Source: Atriophallophorus winterbourni
Lineage: Eukaryota > Platyhelminthes > Trematoda > Plagiorchiida > Microphallidae
DNA: 64,000 bases
Direction: 5' to 3'
NCBI GenBank assembly: GCA_013407085.1
Contig: JACCGJ010005733.1
Coordinates: forward strand, 1-64,000
Shown piece after piece: positions 33,793 through 43,451 of the stretch. Each line of letters opens with the position of its first letter. Position 1 is the stretch's first letter. The notes beneath the pieces were generated by a model. It ran no database searches. It was not told the DNA's origin and saw only the letters and a list, made by a program, of their open reading frames with translations. The translations under genes were made by a program, and so were the position numbers.

Positions 33793-34174
33793 TTTCTGCA
33801 TAGGCCATTTTTATCCTTTCTAATTCCTGACTACTTCCAGTGGATAAAATTTCGAATAATACGCCATAATTTACCAGAAGTCCTTTCAAAGCTTTGTTTA
33901 ATTCGCGCGCGTACAATACTTCAGTGGACACTGACATGTATTTTAGGATTAGCTCAAAATGTTTCTCGACTCTGGAGCTGATTTCTTGTAGAAAAACTGT
34001 CCTGTAACATTTGTTGTATTCAGTCACAAGCTGGCCTCGTTGTGTAGCAGTGCGACTGGTGAATAGGGTGATAATCTCTGTTTCGTCAACCCCGCGAACC
34101 ATGATGGCGTTTCGAAGTTGTTGACAATCGTTGGATAGATTGCATGAAATCTGCTGCGCCGATGCCGATGGTAT
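33793..34174 (-). CDS. Annexin exon 1 (repeats 1-2), copy A
   Basis: The 382-nt exon is bounded by cattttcag and GTTAGT. It reads IPSASAQQISCNLSNDCQQL, then RNAIMVRGVDETEIITLFTS and RTATQRGQLVTEYNKCYRTV (repeat 1), then VLYARELNKALKGLLVNYGV, LFEILSTGSSQELERIKMAY and AE (start of repeat 2). TQRGQLVTEYNKCY matches the annexin TxxQRQxIxxxYK block. The calcium loops are VRGVDE and LKGLLVNYG instead of MKGxGTDE. It ends in phase 1. The exon carrying the start codon was not identified. Confidence 0.92.
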
Positions 34175-34380
34175 CTGAAAATGATAAACATGTAGATTAT
34201 TATTTGTATGACCAATTAAGTAATCAAATCAGACCTCAGCTTCTCAAACTTTATGAGTATTATGTAACCCACCTGGGTTAGCAGTTTAATCCTCACAACA
34301 ATAATCGGGAATAATGCAGGCGAAAAAATCCCACTTGAATATCGATTATGCATTAAGCATTCACACATTGTTGTTGTACA
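34175..34380. other. Intron upstream of annexin exon 1
   Basis: Nothing recognised. The acceptor tract of exon 1 lies at 34175-34190. Confidence 0.6.
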
Positions 34381-34433
34381 ACATCGGTCGATGTTGACCA
34401 TGGATGTACATCAGAATCGCATGAATTTTCATG
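34381..34433 (-). mobile_element. Very short RTE 3'-end fragment
   Basis: It matches the last ~50 bp of the RTE elements (reverse complement of 18120-18170 and like 47612-47665): the tgttgttg...tcggtcgatgt...ccatggatgtacatca run with a few differences. It is a severe 5' truncation typical of LINE insertion. Confidence 0.7.
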
Positions 34434-34525
34434 TGTCTATTCGTGCCGTGCGGTCGCATTATTTTGAGCTCCTGATAATCAGGATATACTGTTCTTACAC
34501 TTACACGTACGTGGACATATTATAC

Positions 34526-34661
34526 CTTGTTGGACTCCTCTCGAAGTCAGCTTTCTGGATATACCACTCTCGTAGCGGTATTCGATAATACGAGCAAATT
34601 CGGATTTATCGTGATTTTCCCATATTGGATCTACGCGTGCAACTCTGTTAATACGCTTCAA
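34526..34661 (-). other. Possible exon or coding fragment of unknown identity
   Basis: The minus-strand open frame MKRINRVARVDPIWENHDKS, EFARIIEYRYESGISRKLTS, RGVQQ is followed by a good donor (caag/GTATAA at 34525). It lies upstream of annexin exon 1 on the same strand. The phase (1) does not fit exon 1 (0) directly and no clear acceptor was found, so an annexin N-terminal exon is only a possibility. The protein is not recognised. Confidence 0.3.
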
Positions 34662-34844
34662 GTCCTCAAAGGGATTAACGTCATCGGAAAGATCTTATTC
34701 TTCGCCGTCGACTGGTTATATATTCAACGTCGTGAGAGCAACTACCGAAGCGCATCGCTGGAATCAATTCTGACTTTGTTCTTAATATTGAGCAACGCAT
34801 TTCGTCGCGCTCACCATATTCATCATCGATCGCTCGACGGAACC

Positions 34845-37800
34845 ACTGCCTGACTGATACTATCAAAAGTGAATGGAAAGCTAATAGAAAAAACCTACCC
34901 CCAAACGTAAAGTTAAGCTTGCCCAGGATCAAAACCGAAATTCAGCAAACGGATAGTACTGATCAACCTACGCCAAGTGTCACAGTTCAATTGGAACCTC
35001 ATGCGCCACTTCAAAAAAACGTGAGCATTCCGACTCTGACAGAGTCGGACCCCCAATAACCTCTCGTGATATGAACACTACAAACTTTATTGATTGTTTA
35101 TATACAAACACACAAAGTCTCTCTAGCAAACTGCTAAACCAAACAGCTTACACCCCGTCATTACTCATAAAAAACACAATTAAGTGCATCTATACGAACG
35201 CAAACAGCCTGATCAATAAGCTGCACGAACTCTCCGAGATTTGTGATGAAACGAACCCAGACATAGTTGCCATAACAGAAACGTGGTTCACTACCTCGTT
35301 TTCTGATCTAGAACTCTCTTTACCAAGCATGACTTTATTTCGACGTGACCGTTTGAGTGATGGCGGAGGAGCAGCACTCTACTGCAAACAATCATTTATT
35401 TGCAGAGTTATGAATGACCAAAATCTGGATATACCCGACACGCTTTGGTGTTCTATAACTCTTACTTCTGGTGACCAGTGCGTTATTGGAGTGATTTATC
35501 GTTCTCCAACCGCGAACCTCGACCTGAGCAATAAACTGATTACTGCTTTGCAATATGTAACAACGCGATATAACACTCAAATTTTGATAATGGGAGACTT
35601 CAACCTTCCTCAGCTATATAACCGTGATGATCATCCACCAGAGACATTTGAACACGAACTTCGAGCAGTCTTGGATTACACACCCCTCTATAACCACGTT
35701 AACGGATTTACTCGTATGAGGGGAGCTGACAGGCCGTCTACCTTGGACTTGATACTTACATCTGATCCTACCGCTGTAGAAACTATCATCTATAACCCGC
35801 CGATCGGACGGAGCGACCACGTTGTCCTAGAATTCGACTACGTTTGTAGTGCTAGGCGTAAATTTGACGGAATGAAATGCTTCAGAAAGGTAAACTACCG
35901 TACCCTTTGTGCAGAGCTTCAAAGCATCAGTCTCATACAGTTGGATTACTCCGATCCAGACAGTCATTGGCGCTCTCTCCTACAACACCTGAAATTAATT
36001 TTGGAGAAACATTCAAACCTCGTCCCGAAGAAAAATCCTCGACGTAACAAATTTAAGCTACGTAGCAGGACCAAAAAGTGGATGAAACAAAGGGCAGTAG
36101 CGTGGGAGTTTCACAAGGCTACCAACACAGCTGATTCTTGGGCACAATTTACACGACTGAGAAACAAAGTTATCAGCTTAATTCGAGATGATAAACAAGA
36201 GTTCCAATCGCAATTGATTACTCAGATGCACCAGAATCCGAAGCTCTTGTATAGACTTGTAAACGATAGAACAAATATTAAACCAGGAGTCTTTGCCCTG
36301 AAAACTTCGTCCGGCTTCACAGAATCCGTTGAACAAACCGCTGATTTGTTAGCAGACTTTTATGCTGGAGTATTTGCACCGAAATCCGCAGAGCACGAAC
36401 AGGAACCAAGCATTCGATATGATCGTCCCACTCTGAGTGAAATAATAATTACTCCGATGGTGGTTGCGCAGCACTTAAGAAAGTTAAACGCAAAGAAATC
36501 CCCGGGACCAGACGAAATTTCACCGAAGCTCCTCAAAAGCTGTCATGCGCAGCTCTCGGGACCTTTATCTCGTCTGTTTAGCGAATTTCTTCAAGTCGGA
36601 ATGGTACCAATTGATTGGAAGCTGGGAATAATTACACCAATTTACAAAAGTGGATGCCGTTCTGAAGTAAAAAATTACAGGCCTGTGACATTGCTGTCTT
36701 CGGTTTCGAAGGTTTTTGAGCGCATAATCACTGCAGAAGTAGTGCGCCACCTGGAATCGAACGGACTCTTGACAATTGCCCAGCACGGATTTCGCAGAAA
36801 CCGCTCTTGTCTAACTAATTTGCTGACATGTTTGGACGACTGGACTAGTGTAGTGGACGCCGGAGGCAGTATTCATGCATGCTACTTAGACATTTCTGAA
36901 GCTTTTGACAGAGTTGATCACAACTTACTGCTGAACAAGCTAAAGAAACACGGTATTGCTGGAGGACTGTATGACTTGCTGCGAGACTATCTCAGCAAAA
37001 GACATATACGGGTTCGAGTTGACGGTATACTATCGAAGGAAATCGACGTCACTAGCGGTGTTCCACAGGGATCCGTGCTCGGACCGATACTGTTTCTGAT
37101 CTATATGAATGACCTGCCAACACCACGCGGCAGTAAGATGGTTCTGTTCGCAGATGACATAAAAATATGGAAAAAAATCAGCACTGCCGAGGATTGCAGT
37201 GTGCTTCAAAGTGACTTGGATGCTGTGCAAATGTGGTTATCTGAAAATAACCTACCGCTAAACATGCAGAAGTCTCAAATCATGCACATTGGTCGTGTGC
37301 TAAGCTTTTCTCATTCATACAAGCTTGGCAACATTATCCTGGAGTACACCAAACAAGAAAAAGACCTGGGTGTCTGGATTTGCGGTAGCCTGAAAAATGG
37401 TCTACAATGCGAAGCCGTTTACAAACGCGCGTCTCGGATGCTCGGTGTGTTAAGGCGGATATTCGGACGTTTTTCCCAGAGATGTTTTTCTCTGATGATG
37501 AACACGTACATACACCCGCTTACTGATTACGCTTCACAAGCCTGGACTCCATGGCTTCAAAAAGACATTTCACTATTGGATCGCATACACCACAGAGCCT
37601 CAAAGTTGGTCATTGGGCTCGAAAACCTACCATTCGCTGACCGGCTAAGTAAACTGAAGCTGACGACGTTTGCACAAAGGAGACTGCGAGCCGACCTCCT
37701 CCTCACATTCAAAATCCTTAACAGTGTTTCCCACCCTTTGGATATACTATTTCACCGACGAACATCCAGCAACAACCGCGGTCACAACTGCAAGTTGGAA

Positions 37801-37990
37801 ATACCCCACTCCAATCAGAACTGTCGCAGGTATTTTTATTCTGTGCGTATTTGTTTCGCTTGGAATTCCCTGCCAGCCGATTTGGTAAGCTCAAACACTT
37901 TTTCTATATTTAAATTAAAACTAGACGATTTCCTGAGAGCCAATCCAAATTATGCCCCAAACGAATCAGAACGCTAAACTTGAAGGACAC
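34845..37990 (+). mobile_element. CR1-type LINE, 5'-truncated, ORF2 intact
   Basis: It starts in the end of ORF1 (matching 45940-46140, for example KLSLPRIK- and TDSTDQP-like residues), then an uninterrupted ORF2. The 3' UTR appears to be missing or cut very short, as no TTGAA tail is seen. It lies between the annexin copy A upstream region and copy B. The intact ORF2 makes it the youngest-looking LINE in the window. Confidence 0.9.
35071..37977 (+). CDS. CR1 ORF2: APE-type endonuclease and reverse transcriptase, intact
   Basis: 968 codons, no stops. The endonuclease spans about residues 45-270: NANSLINKLHEL, ITETWF, GGGAALYC, GVIYRSP, IMGDFNLP, LDLILTSD and the IGRSDHV catalytic His. A linker with KLRSRTKKWMKQR follows. 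The RT spans about 430-760: KKSPGPDEISPKLLK, NYRPVTLLSSVSKVFERI, QHGFRRNRSCLTNLL, YLDISEAFDRVDH (motif A), GVPQGSVLGPILFLIYMNDL (motif B) and VLFADDIKIW (motif C). The C-terminal domain ends RRYFYSVRICFAWNSLP. Catalytic residues are present, so it may be active. The first 45 residues contain the EN start block twice (CLYTNTQSLSSKLL and CIYTNANSLINKLHEL). It nicks genomic DNA and reverse-transcribes element RNA at the nick. Confidence 0.93.
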   Translation: MNTTNFIDCLYTNTQSLSSKLLNQTAYTPSLLIKNTIKCIYTNANSLINKLHELSEICDETNPDIVAITETWFTTSFSDLELSLPSMTLFRRDRLSDGGGAALYCKQSFICRVMNDQNLDIPDTLWCSITLTSGDQCVIGVIYRSPTANLDLSNKLITALQYVTTRYNTQILIMGDFNLPQLYNRDDHPPETFEHELRAVLDYTPLYNHVNGFTRMRGADRPSTLDLILTSDPTAVETIIYNPPIGRSDHVVLEFDYVCSARRKFDGMKCFRKVNYRTLCAELQSISLIQLDYSDPDSHWRSLLQHLKLILEKHSNLVPKKNPRRNKFKLRSRTKKWMKQRAVAWEFHKATNTADSWAQFTRLRNKVISLIRDDKQEFQSQLITQMHQNPKLLYRLVNDRTNIKPGVFALKTSSGFTESVEQTADLLADFYAGVFAPKSAEHEQEPSIRYDRPTLSEIIITPMVVAQHLRKLNAKKSPGPDEISPKLLKSCHAQLSGPLSRLFSEFLQVGMVPIDWKLGIITPIYKSGCRSEVKNYRPVTLLSSVSKVFERIITAEVVRHLESNGLLTIAQHGFRRNRSCLTNLLTCLDDWTSVVDAGGSIHACYLDISEAFDRVDHNLLLNKLKKHGIAGGLYDLLRDYLSKRHIRVRVDGILSKEIDVTSGVPQGSVLGPILFLIYMNDLPTPRGSKMVLFADDIKIWKKISTAEDCSVLQSDLDAVQMWLSENNLPLNMQKSQIMHIGRVLSFSHSYKLGNIILEYTKQEKDLGVWICGSLKNGLQCEAVYKRASRMLGVLRRIFGRFSQRCFSLMMNTYIHPLTDYASQAWTPWLQKDISLLDRIHHRASKLVIGLENLPFADRLSKLKLTTFAQRRLRADLLLTFKILNSVSHPLDILFHRRTSSNNRGHNCKLEIPHSNQNCRRYFYSVRICFAWNSLPADLVSSNTFSIFKLKLDDFLRANPNYAPNESER

Positions 37991-38869
37991 TGTTAACTGT
38001 GGTTCTTTCCAAGAACCTGTGCTCAAATATCAAATCAAAAATGGATTCGAGGCAAGCGCTCGTGGTCCTCATAAACTAACCATGAATAATGTTGCACACA
38101 TCCCTCGCACTTACCACCGTTTTAGCACTCACTGAACCTAAACTTACTGTCTACATCTCATGCTAGCAAGCAGTCAAGTAGCGGTTGTGATTTGTATGTG
38201 CGGATAATGTGAGCAATATTATACAAGTGAATCTATTTTTTAAACTTTCGAGATTGAAGAAATCAAAGAATACGAATAGACACGAATCGCACGTTGCAGA
38301 ACCCATCAAAGATTTGCCAAGAACAAAAAGCGGCGTGCTTATTCCACTGGCTTTAAACATTGTTATCAAATATATGCCGATGAATTTCGAAAACGTCCAT
38401 CACTCGTGAAAAACACAAACCCAGATAAGTTGTGTTTTTTTGCTTCTATGAAAACAAACGGAAGAATGTATTGATTATACATCACAAAAACTTGATCACA
38501 TTCTAAATGATACGTTGTCGTTATTTTTTACTTTTTCTGCAGGAGAATTTGTCAATAAATCTTTTAAAACTCAGAAAAGAGAAGATTTTAATATAATGAG
38601 TAAATTGTTTGCCAAAAAAATGATTGGTTTCAATGTATTTACACCGAACACAATCATTATCTCGCATTTTTAGTTCACTCTACCGATAGCCACTGTTCGA
38701 TAAAAAAAACCAAGGTACTAATGAAGCACACTGACCTGATCGTAACAAAAACAGGAAGAATGACCAAAACAAAAAAGACCGTCGTTGTGTGATAACTGTG
38801 CAACAAAATTGTACGGGTGAGAGCTCACGACTTCAAAATTTTTGGCTGACTGTGTAAAGTATATACGAA
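37991..38869. other. Unassigned spacer between gene copies
   Basis: AT-rich. No gene, RNA or repeat recognised. The junction between the two duplicated units must lie between about 34,200 and 40,245 but is masked by mobile elements. Confidence 0.5.
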
Positions 38870-39204
38870 CTGTTATGATGCCGAAGCCCAACTAATGATA
38901 TCGATTGTTAGCGAGGTTGATTTTCCCGGTTTGTGCTACGTTTTTAGTGCATGTCAAGTAAAACGGCATTGTGAAACAGTCACAAATACACTAATCTGGA
39001 CTCTATAATAGCAAATTTGTATAAATGGTTTCGAAATCTTCAGAAGTCACTCAAACCGTCTATGAGCGATAAAAATACAATTGACTCGAAAATTCAACAC
39101 GATAGACGTGTAGCATTACACAATGGAAATAATCAGAATTCTTCGCGTAAACAGCCTCCTATAGTCGAGTGTTGTAATCCGGTATCCATGAGTGAAAATG
39201 AATG
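38870..39204 (+). pseudogene. CR1 ORF1 5' fragment (PHD end)
   Basis: Encoded residues SEVDFPGLCYVFSACQVKR (the last zinc-finger cysteines) run on through WFRNLQKSLKPSMSDKNTID to stops. It is related to 39510-39697 below and to 24843 downward. Broken by stops and cut on both sides. Confidence 0.65.
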
Positions 39205-39509
39205 AACCATGTGGACCCTAGTTGACATGGTTATTCATCTGATAGAATAAAAAAGTATAAGGCCACTAATCCCTACCGTATAATTCTCAGTTCCGAGAAA
39301 CCTCGAAAGGTCAACATTAGAATTCATTCATGCAGACCAAATCTCTCGCTCAGCGTAATTTGTAAAAACTTATCAGAGTCGATATATACACTTTTCACAT
39401 TAGGGCGAGCACATGAGCTTAATGAATGGACTGAACATTGTACACACGTACTAAAAGAATATTGTGGTCTACAGAATCGCGTTTAACCGGGTCGATTTTG
39501 TAAAGATTA
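39205..39509. other. Spacer between CR1 ORF1 fragments
   Basis: Nothing recognised; may be leader sequence of the second fragment. Confidence 0.4.
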
Positions 39510-39697
39510 TAAGAACTGTGATGAAGCCTAAGCACAACAAATCGTATCAATTGTGTGCAAGATTGAATTTCCCGTCGTTTGCTACGTTCCTAGTGCATGT
39601 CTGGTTAAGCCGTCTAGCGAGACTGACAAAAATACGCCAGGGGAGGCTAATCTGGATTCTATAACAGCAAGTTTGGATAATTGTTTTCGAAATCTCC
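39510..39697 (+). pseudogene. CR1 ORF1 5' fragment, second copy
   Basis: IVCKIEFPVVCYVPSACLVK, then LDSITASLDNCFRNLQ, parallel to the fragment at 38870-39204. It is cut at 39697 where the RTE element begins. Confidence 0.65.
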
Positions 39698-40552
39698 AAT
39701 GCCAAGAGCTTTCATATCTATTTGGCAAACGTCTTTGTAACGCAAGTGTGGTCTGCCCAATGGTGGAATTCCTAATTGCAACTCACCACGGAGTAGATCT
39801 ATCCGAATACGACCATTTTCCATTCTGTAGACATGACTAAGCCAACGCAGGCGGCGCTGTCGTAATAGGGTGAACATGCTATGTTTACCATCTTTTGAAA
39901 TCACTTCAGCATTAGTCACTATGTCCAACCACGATATGTTCAAGATACGACGGATGCTTCGTAGATGGGAAGCATTCAGCTTCCGTTCGTGTTTTGCGTG
40001 GGTGGTCCAGGCTTCACTGCCGTATAGTAAAGCATTTAGTACGCACGCGCTGTATACCATCATCTTTGTCTTTACAGTCAGCGTGCGGTTGGCCCAAACA
40101 CGAGAGTTCAATCTTGACACAATGACAACTGATATACCTATCCGCTTATCAATCTCCGTTTCGAGCTAGAGGTTATCCGCAATGGTTGAAACAATATATG
40201 TGAAATGATGTACTGGTTTAAGCTGACAGTTTCCAACAGTGATGATTGGAGGCGATACAGTCCCTTAACCACGGATTTTGGTCTTGCTTATGCTGATTGT
40301 TAGCCCAAAGTCTTTGCATGCCGACGAAAAACAGTCCATTAGCGACTTAAGGTTCTTTTGGGAGTGAGCATCGTCGGCATACTGCAGGTCACGGATTAGC
40401 ACATTTCGTGCCTTGGTTTGTGCTCTCAACCGGTTCAGGTTGAAAAGCTTGCCATCACTTCGCGTGCGTAGGTAAATGCATTCTGTCCTCGCTGTAAATG
40501 TGGGCTTCAGAAGCAGAGCAAAGAAAATGCCGAACAGCGTGGAAGCAAGAAC

Positions 40553-40565
40553 ACAACCTTATTTG
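40553..40565. repeat. Left target-site duplication of nested PLE (copy B)
   Basis: acaaccttatttg, repeated at 41367-41379; the same pair as in copy A. Confidence 0.85.
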
Positions 40566-40576
40566 GAGTAAGTCGG

Positions 40577-40864
40577 ATGTTGAATAACGCAGGTATTAGA
40601 GTAACATATAACGGAGGTAGAACTCTCCTCTCCTTATTAATGCATCTCAAAGATAAGACTCCTTTAGGTTGTGCGACAAACTTAATCTACGAAATTAAAT
40701 GCAAGCTTTGCGCGGGTGTTTACATTGGGCAAACGTCTAGAGAACTTTGCATTAGGGTAAACGTACATAGGAAACGTGTAGGAATGCAACCCCACAATCC
40801 CATTGAATATCAATCACTGATTCGGGATTCTGCCCTAGCTGAACACGTGCTAGACCCAGAGTAG
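40577..40864 (+). pseudogene. PLE RT C-terminus plus GIY-YIG endonuclease (fragment)
   Basis: 95 codons: MLNNAGIRVTYNGGRTLLSL, then CATNLIYEIKCKLCAGVYIG and QTSRELCIRVNVHRKR. GVYIGQTSR is the GIY-YIG core and the CxxC pair precedes it. It stops early at LDPE, as in copy A, so the stop predates the duplication. Confidence 0.8.
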
Positions 40865-41214
40865 ATCTTGATAACGTGAAAGTGATAAGACGGGGTAAGA
40901 AATCTTATAGGGAAACACTTCACGCCGAGGCATTTGAATTACCGATGGCGAATGCGGTGAACAAGGTTGAGGGAGCGGATACCTCAACAATCTGGCGTTC
41001 GGTTTTACAGCGGATAAGTATTAACGAACATAACACCTAATGCGCACATGATTACGTAAGAAGTGTATCAGCAGACGCTGTTCACACCTGTACACTTAAT
41101 AAACAATGTAGGAACAAACACGGAATTTAGAGGGGGGGTGATCAATTGTCTTGATCTCGCCTGTCAATCTTACAGAACTCAGGATTGGTCAAGGAAATGC
41201 CATTTAACCATGAA

Positions 41215-41273
41215 CACTGTTCGTACCGACACACTTGGCCTAACGAAGGTTCTGTGTTCAGAAGCGAAACGTT
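41215..41273 (+). ncRNA. Degenerate hammerhead motif in PLE, copy B
   Basis: CTAACGA (box 1 with G5 lost), stem TTCT...AGAA, GAAAC, GTT. Probably inactive. Intact relative at 6922-6966. Confidence 0.5.
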
Positions 41274-42066
41274 ATCAAAAAACTTGCTATAACCGATTCA
41301 TTCCAAACGTTATTTTCATGATTATGGACTCCCGATGGGTCTGGAATATTTTCAAATACCTTTCAAACAACCTTATTTGAATTTCAAAGTTTTCTGAACT
41401 GAAACCTTGAAATGGCCTGAGCCATTCATGCCAGAGTGGAACCAAATAACGAGTTTGAGCAGTCTTGGCGAGCAGCCTATCAGATCAAGCATGTTGAAAA
41501 GACCCTCCCGGCTGACGTAGTCGAATGCCTTCTTTAAATTAATAAAAACAGGGAGAAAGATCATGTCAACGGTTGACCTTCCCCTGCGGAAGTCACATTG
41601 AAATTCAGAGTAAATTCTATCTGCTAAAACTTGTAGCTGGATCTGTAAGACTTTAGCAAACAATTTGCCTACAACATCCTGAAGGGAAATTCCTCTGTAA
41701 TTGTTGAAGTAGCCTCTATCACCCTTATTCTCAAAAAGAATGATGATGTTTGTGTCTCGCATCTGTTGTGGGACACACTCCTCCTGCCAGCACTGAAGTA
41801 GCAAATGGTAAATAGGTTGTAATAATGCTGTTCTACAGCATTTGATGAGCTTTGATGGAATGACGTCGTCACCACGGGCCTTCCCATGCGCTATGCGGTC
41901 GATTGCCCTATTGAGATCATGAAGAGTAGGAGGAGTATCTAGATGTTCAATGGTTGGCAAGCGTTCAACATTTTCATGTACATGCCGTAAAACCGTACTT
42001 TCACTAGAGTAAAAAGAGGAGAAATGCTCTACCCATCCTTCCATCTGCTGAGTTTTGTCGACAATC

Positions 42067-42818
42067 GACTTACATACCTGGAAACCAAATTACCCAAACA
42101 TATATTTTCGATCGAAATTTCTTCTCTCCATGTAACAAAAAAATTACTTTTGCTCCTCCTTTGAAACACGTGGACGCGAACATTAAAATCCGATTTCATC
42201 AACGTTGTATATGTATATTCTATGGTATTTTCCAGATATTTGCTTTGTTAATCATAAATCTTTAATCTTTAATCTTGATGTGGAACAAACTAGTAATTTA
42301 TGTTCTACCGAGTATTTCTCAAAATTTCAATCACAAACGGAATTAGAAAATAACAGCTTTTATGATTTTCTGCTCTGTTCACATGCTAGCACACGTTTAC
42401 AAAAGTTGCAGCTCTACGAAAAAACGTTGAATACATAACCGACATGGAATATTGTCCTTCGTACATAGAAAGATTTTCTAGTGAATTCTATCAACGCAGC
42501 GTGTTGGCTGGCAGGAACAAAGAATGTAAATTATAAGTGAAAGATTTTATATCAATTCTAGCATAACGCATGCATTCCAAGATTGCCAGATGCGCGTCAA
42601 ATTTAACTTTCCTTAGATATAAGAAAATCTTTTGTAAATCTTAACAGTGTTTGGTGATAGTGTAATAGATTAGAGATAATTTCGAAATAGCAGGTCAATT
42701 TAGCGATTGTAACAATCGATACCCCTTACATTTTTTCTCGAATTGTTTGAAATTAACTCTAGCTTATATAAAATGTAAATGGTTAATTTTTATCATAGAT
42801 TATTCGTTATATACTCAC
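42067..42818. other. Duplicated non-coding stretch (copy B)
   Basis: It aligns with 1836-2578. It carries intron bases downstream of exon 5. Nothing else recognised. Confidence 0.7.
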
Positions 42819-43451
42819 AGTTGGTATCGATGGATTATGCATTGGTCCGCCATATACGCAATGAAGAATTTGTTGATAAGGCATGGGCTGATTTGGGTTA
42901 TATTGTCCGAAACCCGAGGGCTCAAATTCACTCAAAGGAGGGGCGCTTGGGGAAGCCCTGTCCATCTGTTCTGTATAATCATGGCCAGCTGTAAATTTGG
43001 GCGTTGAAGCACTTCCGTGTGCATGTATGTTATTCCAATTTCCTGAAGGTCCGTATTGTATGTTTGAACCAGGAGGAACGAGCATTTGAACGTTAGGGTG
43101 ACTGATTTGTCTCAAAGATTGCGGGTCGTTCAAACTCAGATGCGGAAGGTAACTTGACGAGTTTGAATGGCGATGAATGACTGCAGGACTACGGTTTGCG
43201 TAATTTCGATGAGCATTTTGATGATAACTGTCTAATTGCTTCGGCTCGATTTGAGCTGGATAGTAGTTTACTGGTGGATACTTGAAGGGACCAGCGTCTC
43301 GCCTTTGCATTGAATGTGCTCGGGCGTATGATTCATCTTGAAAAGTATTTGGAATAAAATCATCTCTTTTTATTCCCCAGTCATGGATCTCGTGCGGATT
43401 TGGATACATTCTATCTCCGCTAACGATGTACTCTCTGTCCAAGTGACCCGT
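42819..43451 (-). CDS. Candidate annexin exon 5 with long Pro/Tyr/Asn-rich tail, copy B
   Basis: 633 nt, acceptor cag at 43452-43454, donor GTGAGT from 42818; phase 0 on both sides, 211 open codons. It begins TGHLDREYIVSGDRMYPNPH, which would complete annexin repeat 4 after exon 4 (SLEAAIE). The tail is low in hydrophobics and rich in P, Y, N, Q, S and H, with KYPPVNYYPAQ, LVPPGSNIQYGPSGNW, a PSAPP motif (the type bound by TSG101-like UEV domains) and PNQPMPYQQ. Annexins usually carry such Pro/Tyr-rich regions at the N-terminus, so a C-terminal one would be unusual. A separate gene is the alternative. Copy A lacks 106 codons of this exon in frame. Confidence 0.65.

Larger units (their letters stand above)
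40566..41366 (+). mobile_element. Penelope-like element, 5'-truncated, copy B
   Basis: Same structure as 322-1121: RT C-terminus (RMLNNAGIRVTYNGGRTLL), GIY-YIG domain, tail (NAVNKVEGADTSTIW) and a hammerhead-like site. The frame from 40577 to 40864 is unbroken through the GIY-YIG core, better than in copy A, which has lost bases in the RT end. Confidence 0.87.
39698..42066 (-). mobile_element. RTE-like LINE remnant, copy B, interrupted by a PLE
   Basis: Minus-strand C-terminal block at 39698-40120 (VSRLNSRVWANRTLTVKTKM, LRWLSHVYRMENGR, RYKDVCQIDMKALGI), a YADD-bearing RT stretch near 40370, then after the nested PLE (40566-41366) the RT blocks NNYRGISLQDVV and GRSTVDMIF, up to the 5' truncation near 42066. 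From 40245 onward it pairs with copy A (1-1835). Its 3' end is missing after MKALGI, where it abuts CR1 sequence. Confidence 0.88.

Noticed and set aside
34681..34932. Arg-rich minus-strand ORF next to the CR1 at 34845
   Set aside because: It overlaps CR1 ORF1 sequence at its start, and the remainder is out of frame with the exon-like piece. No support as a gene.
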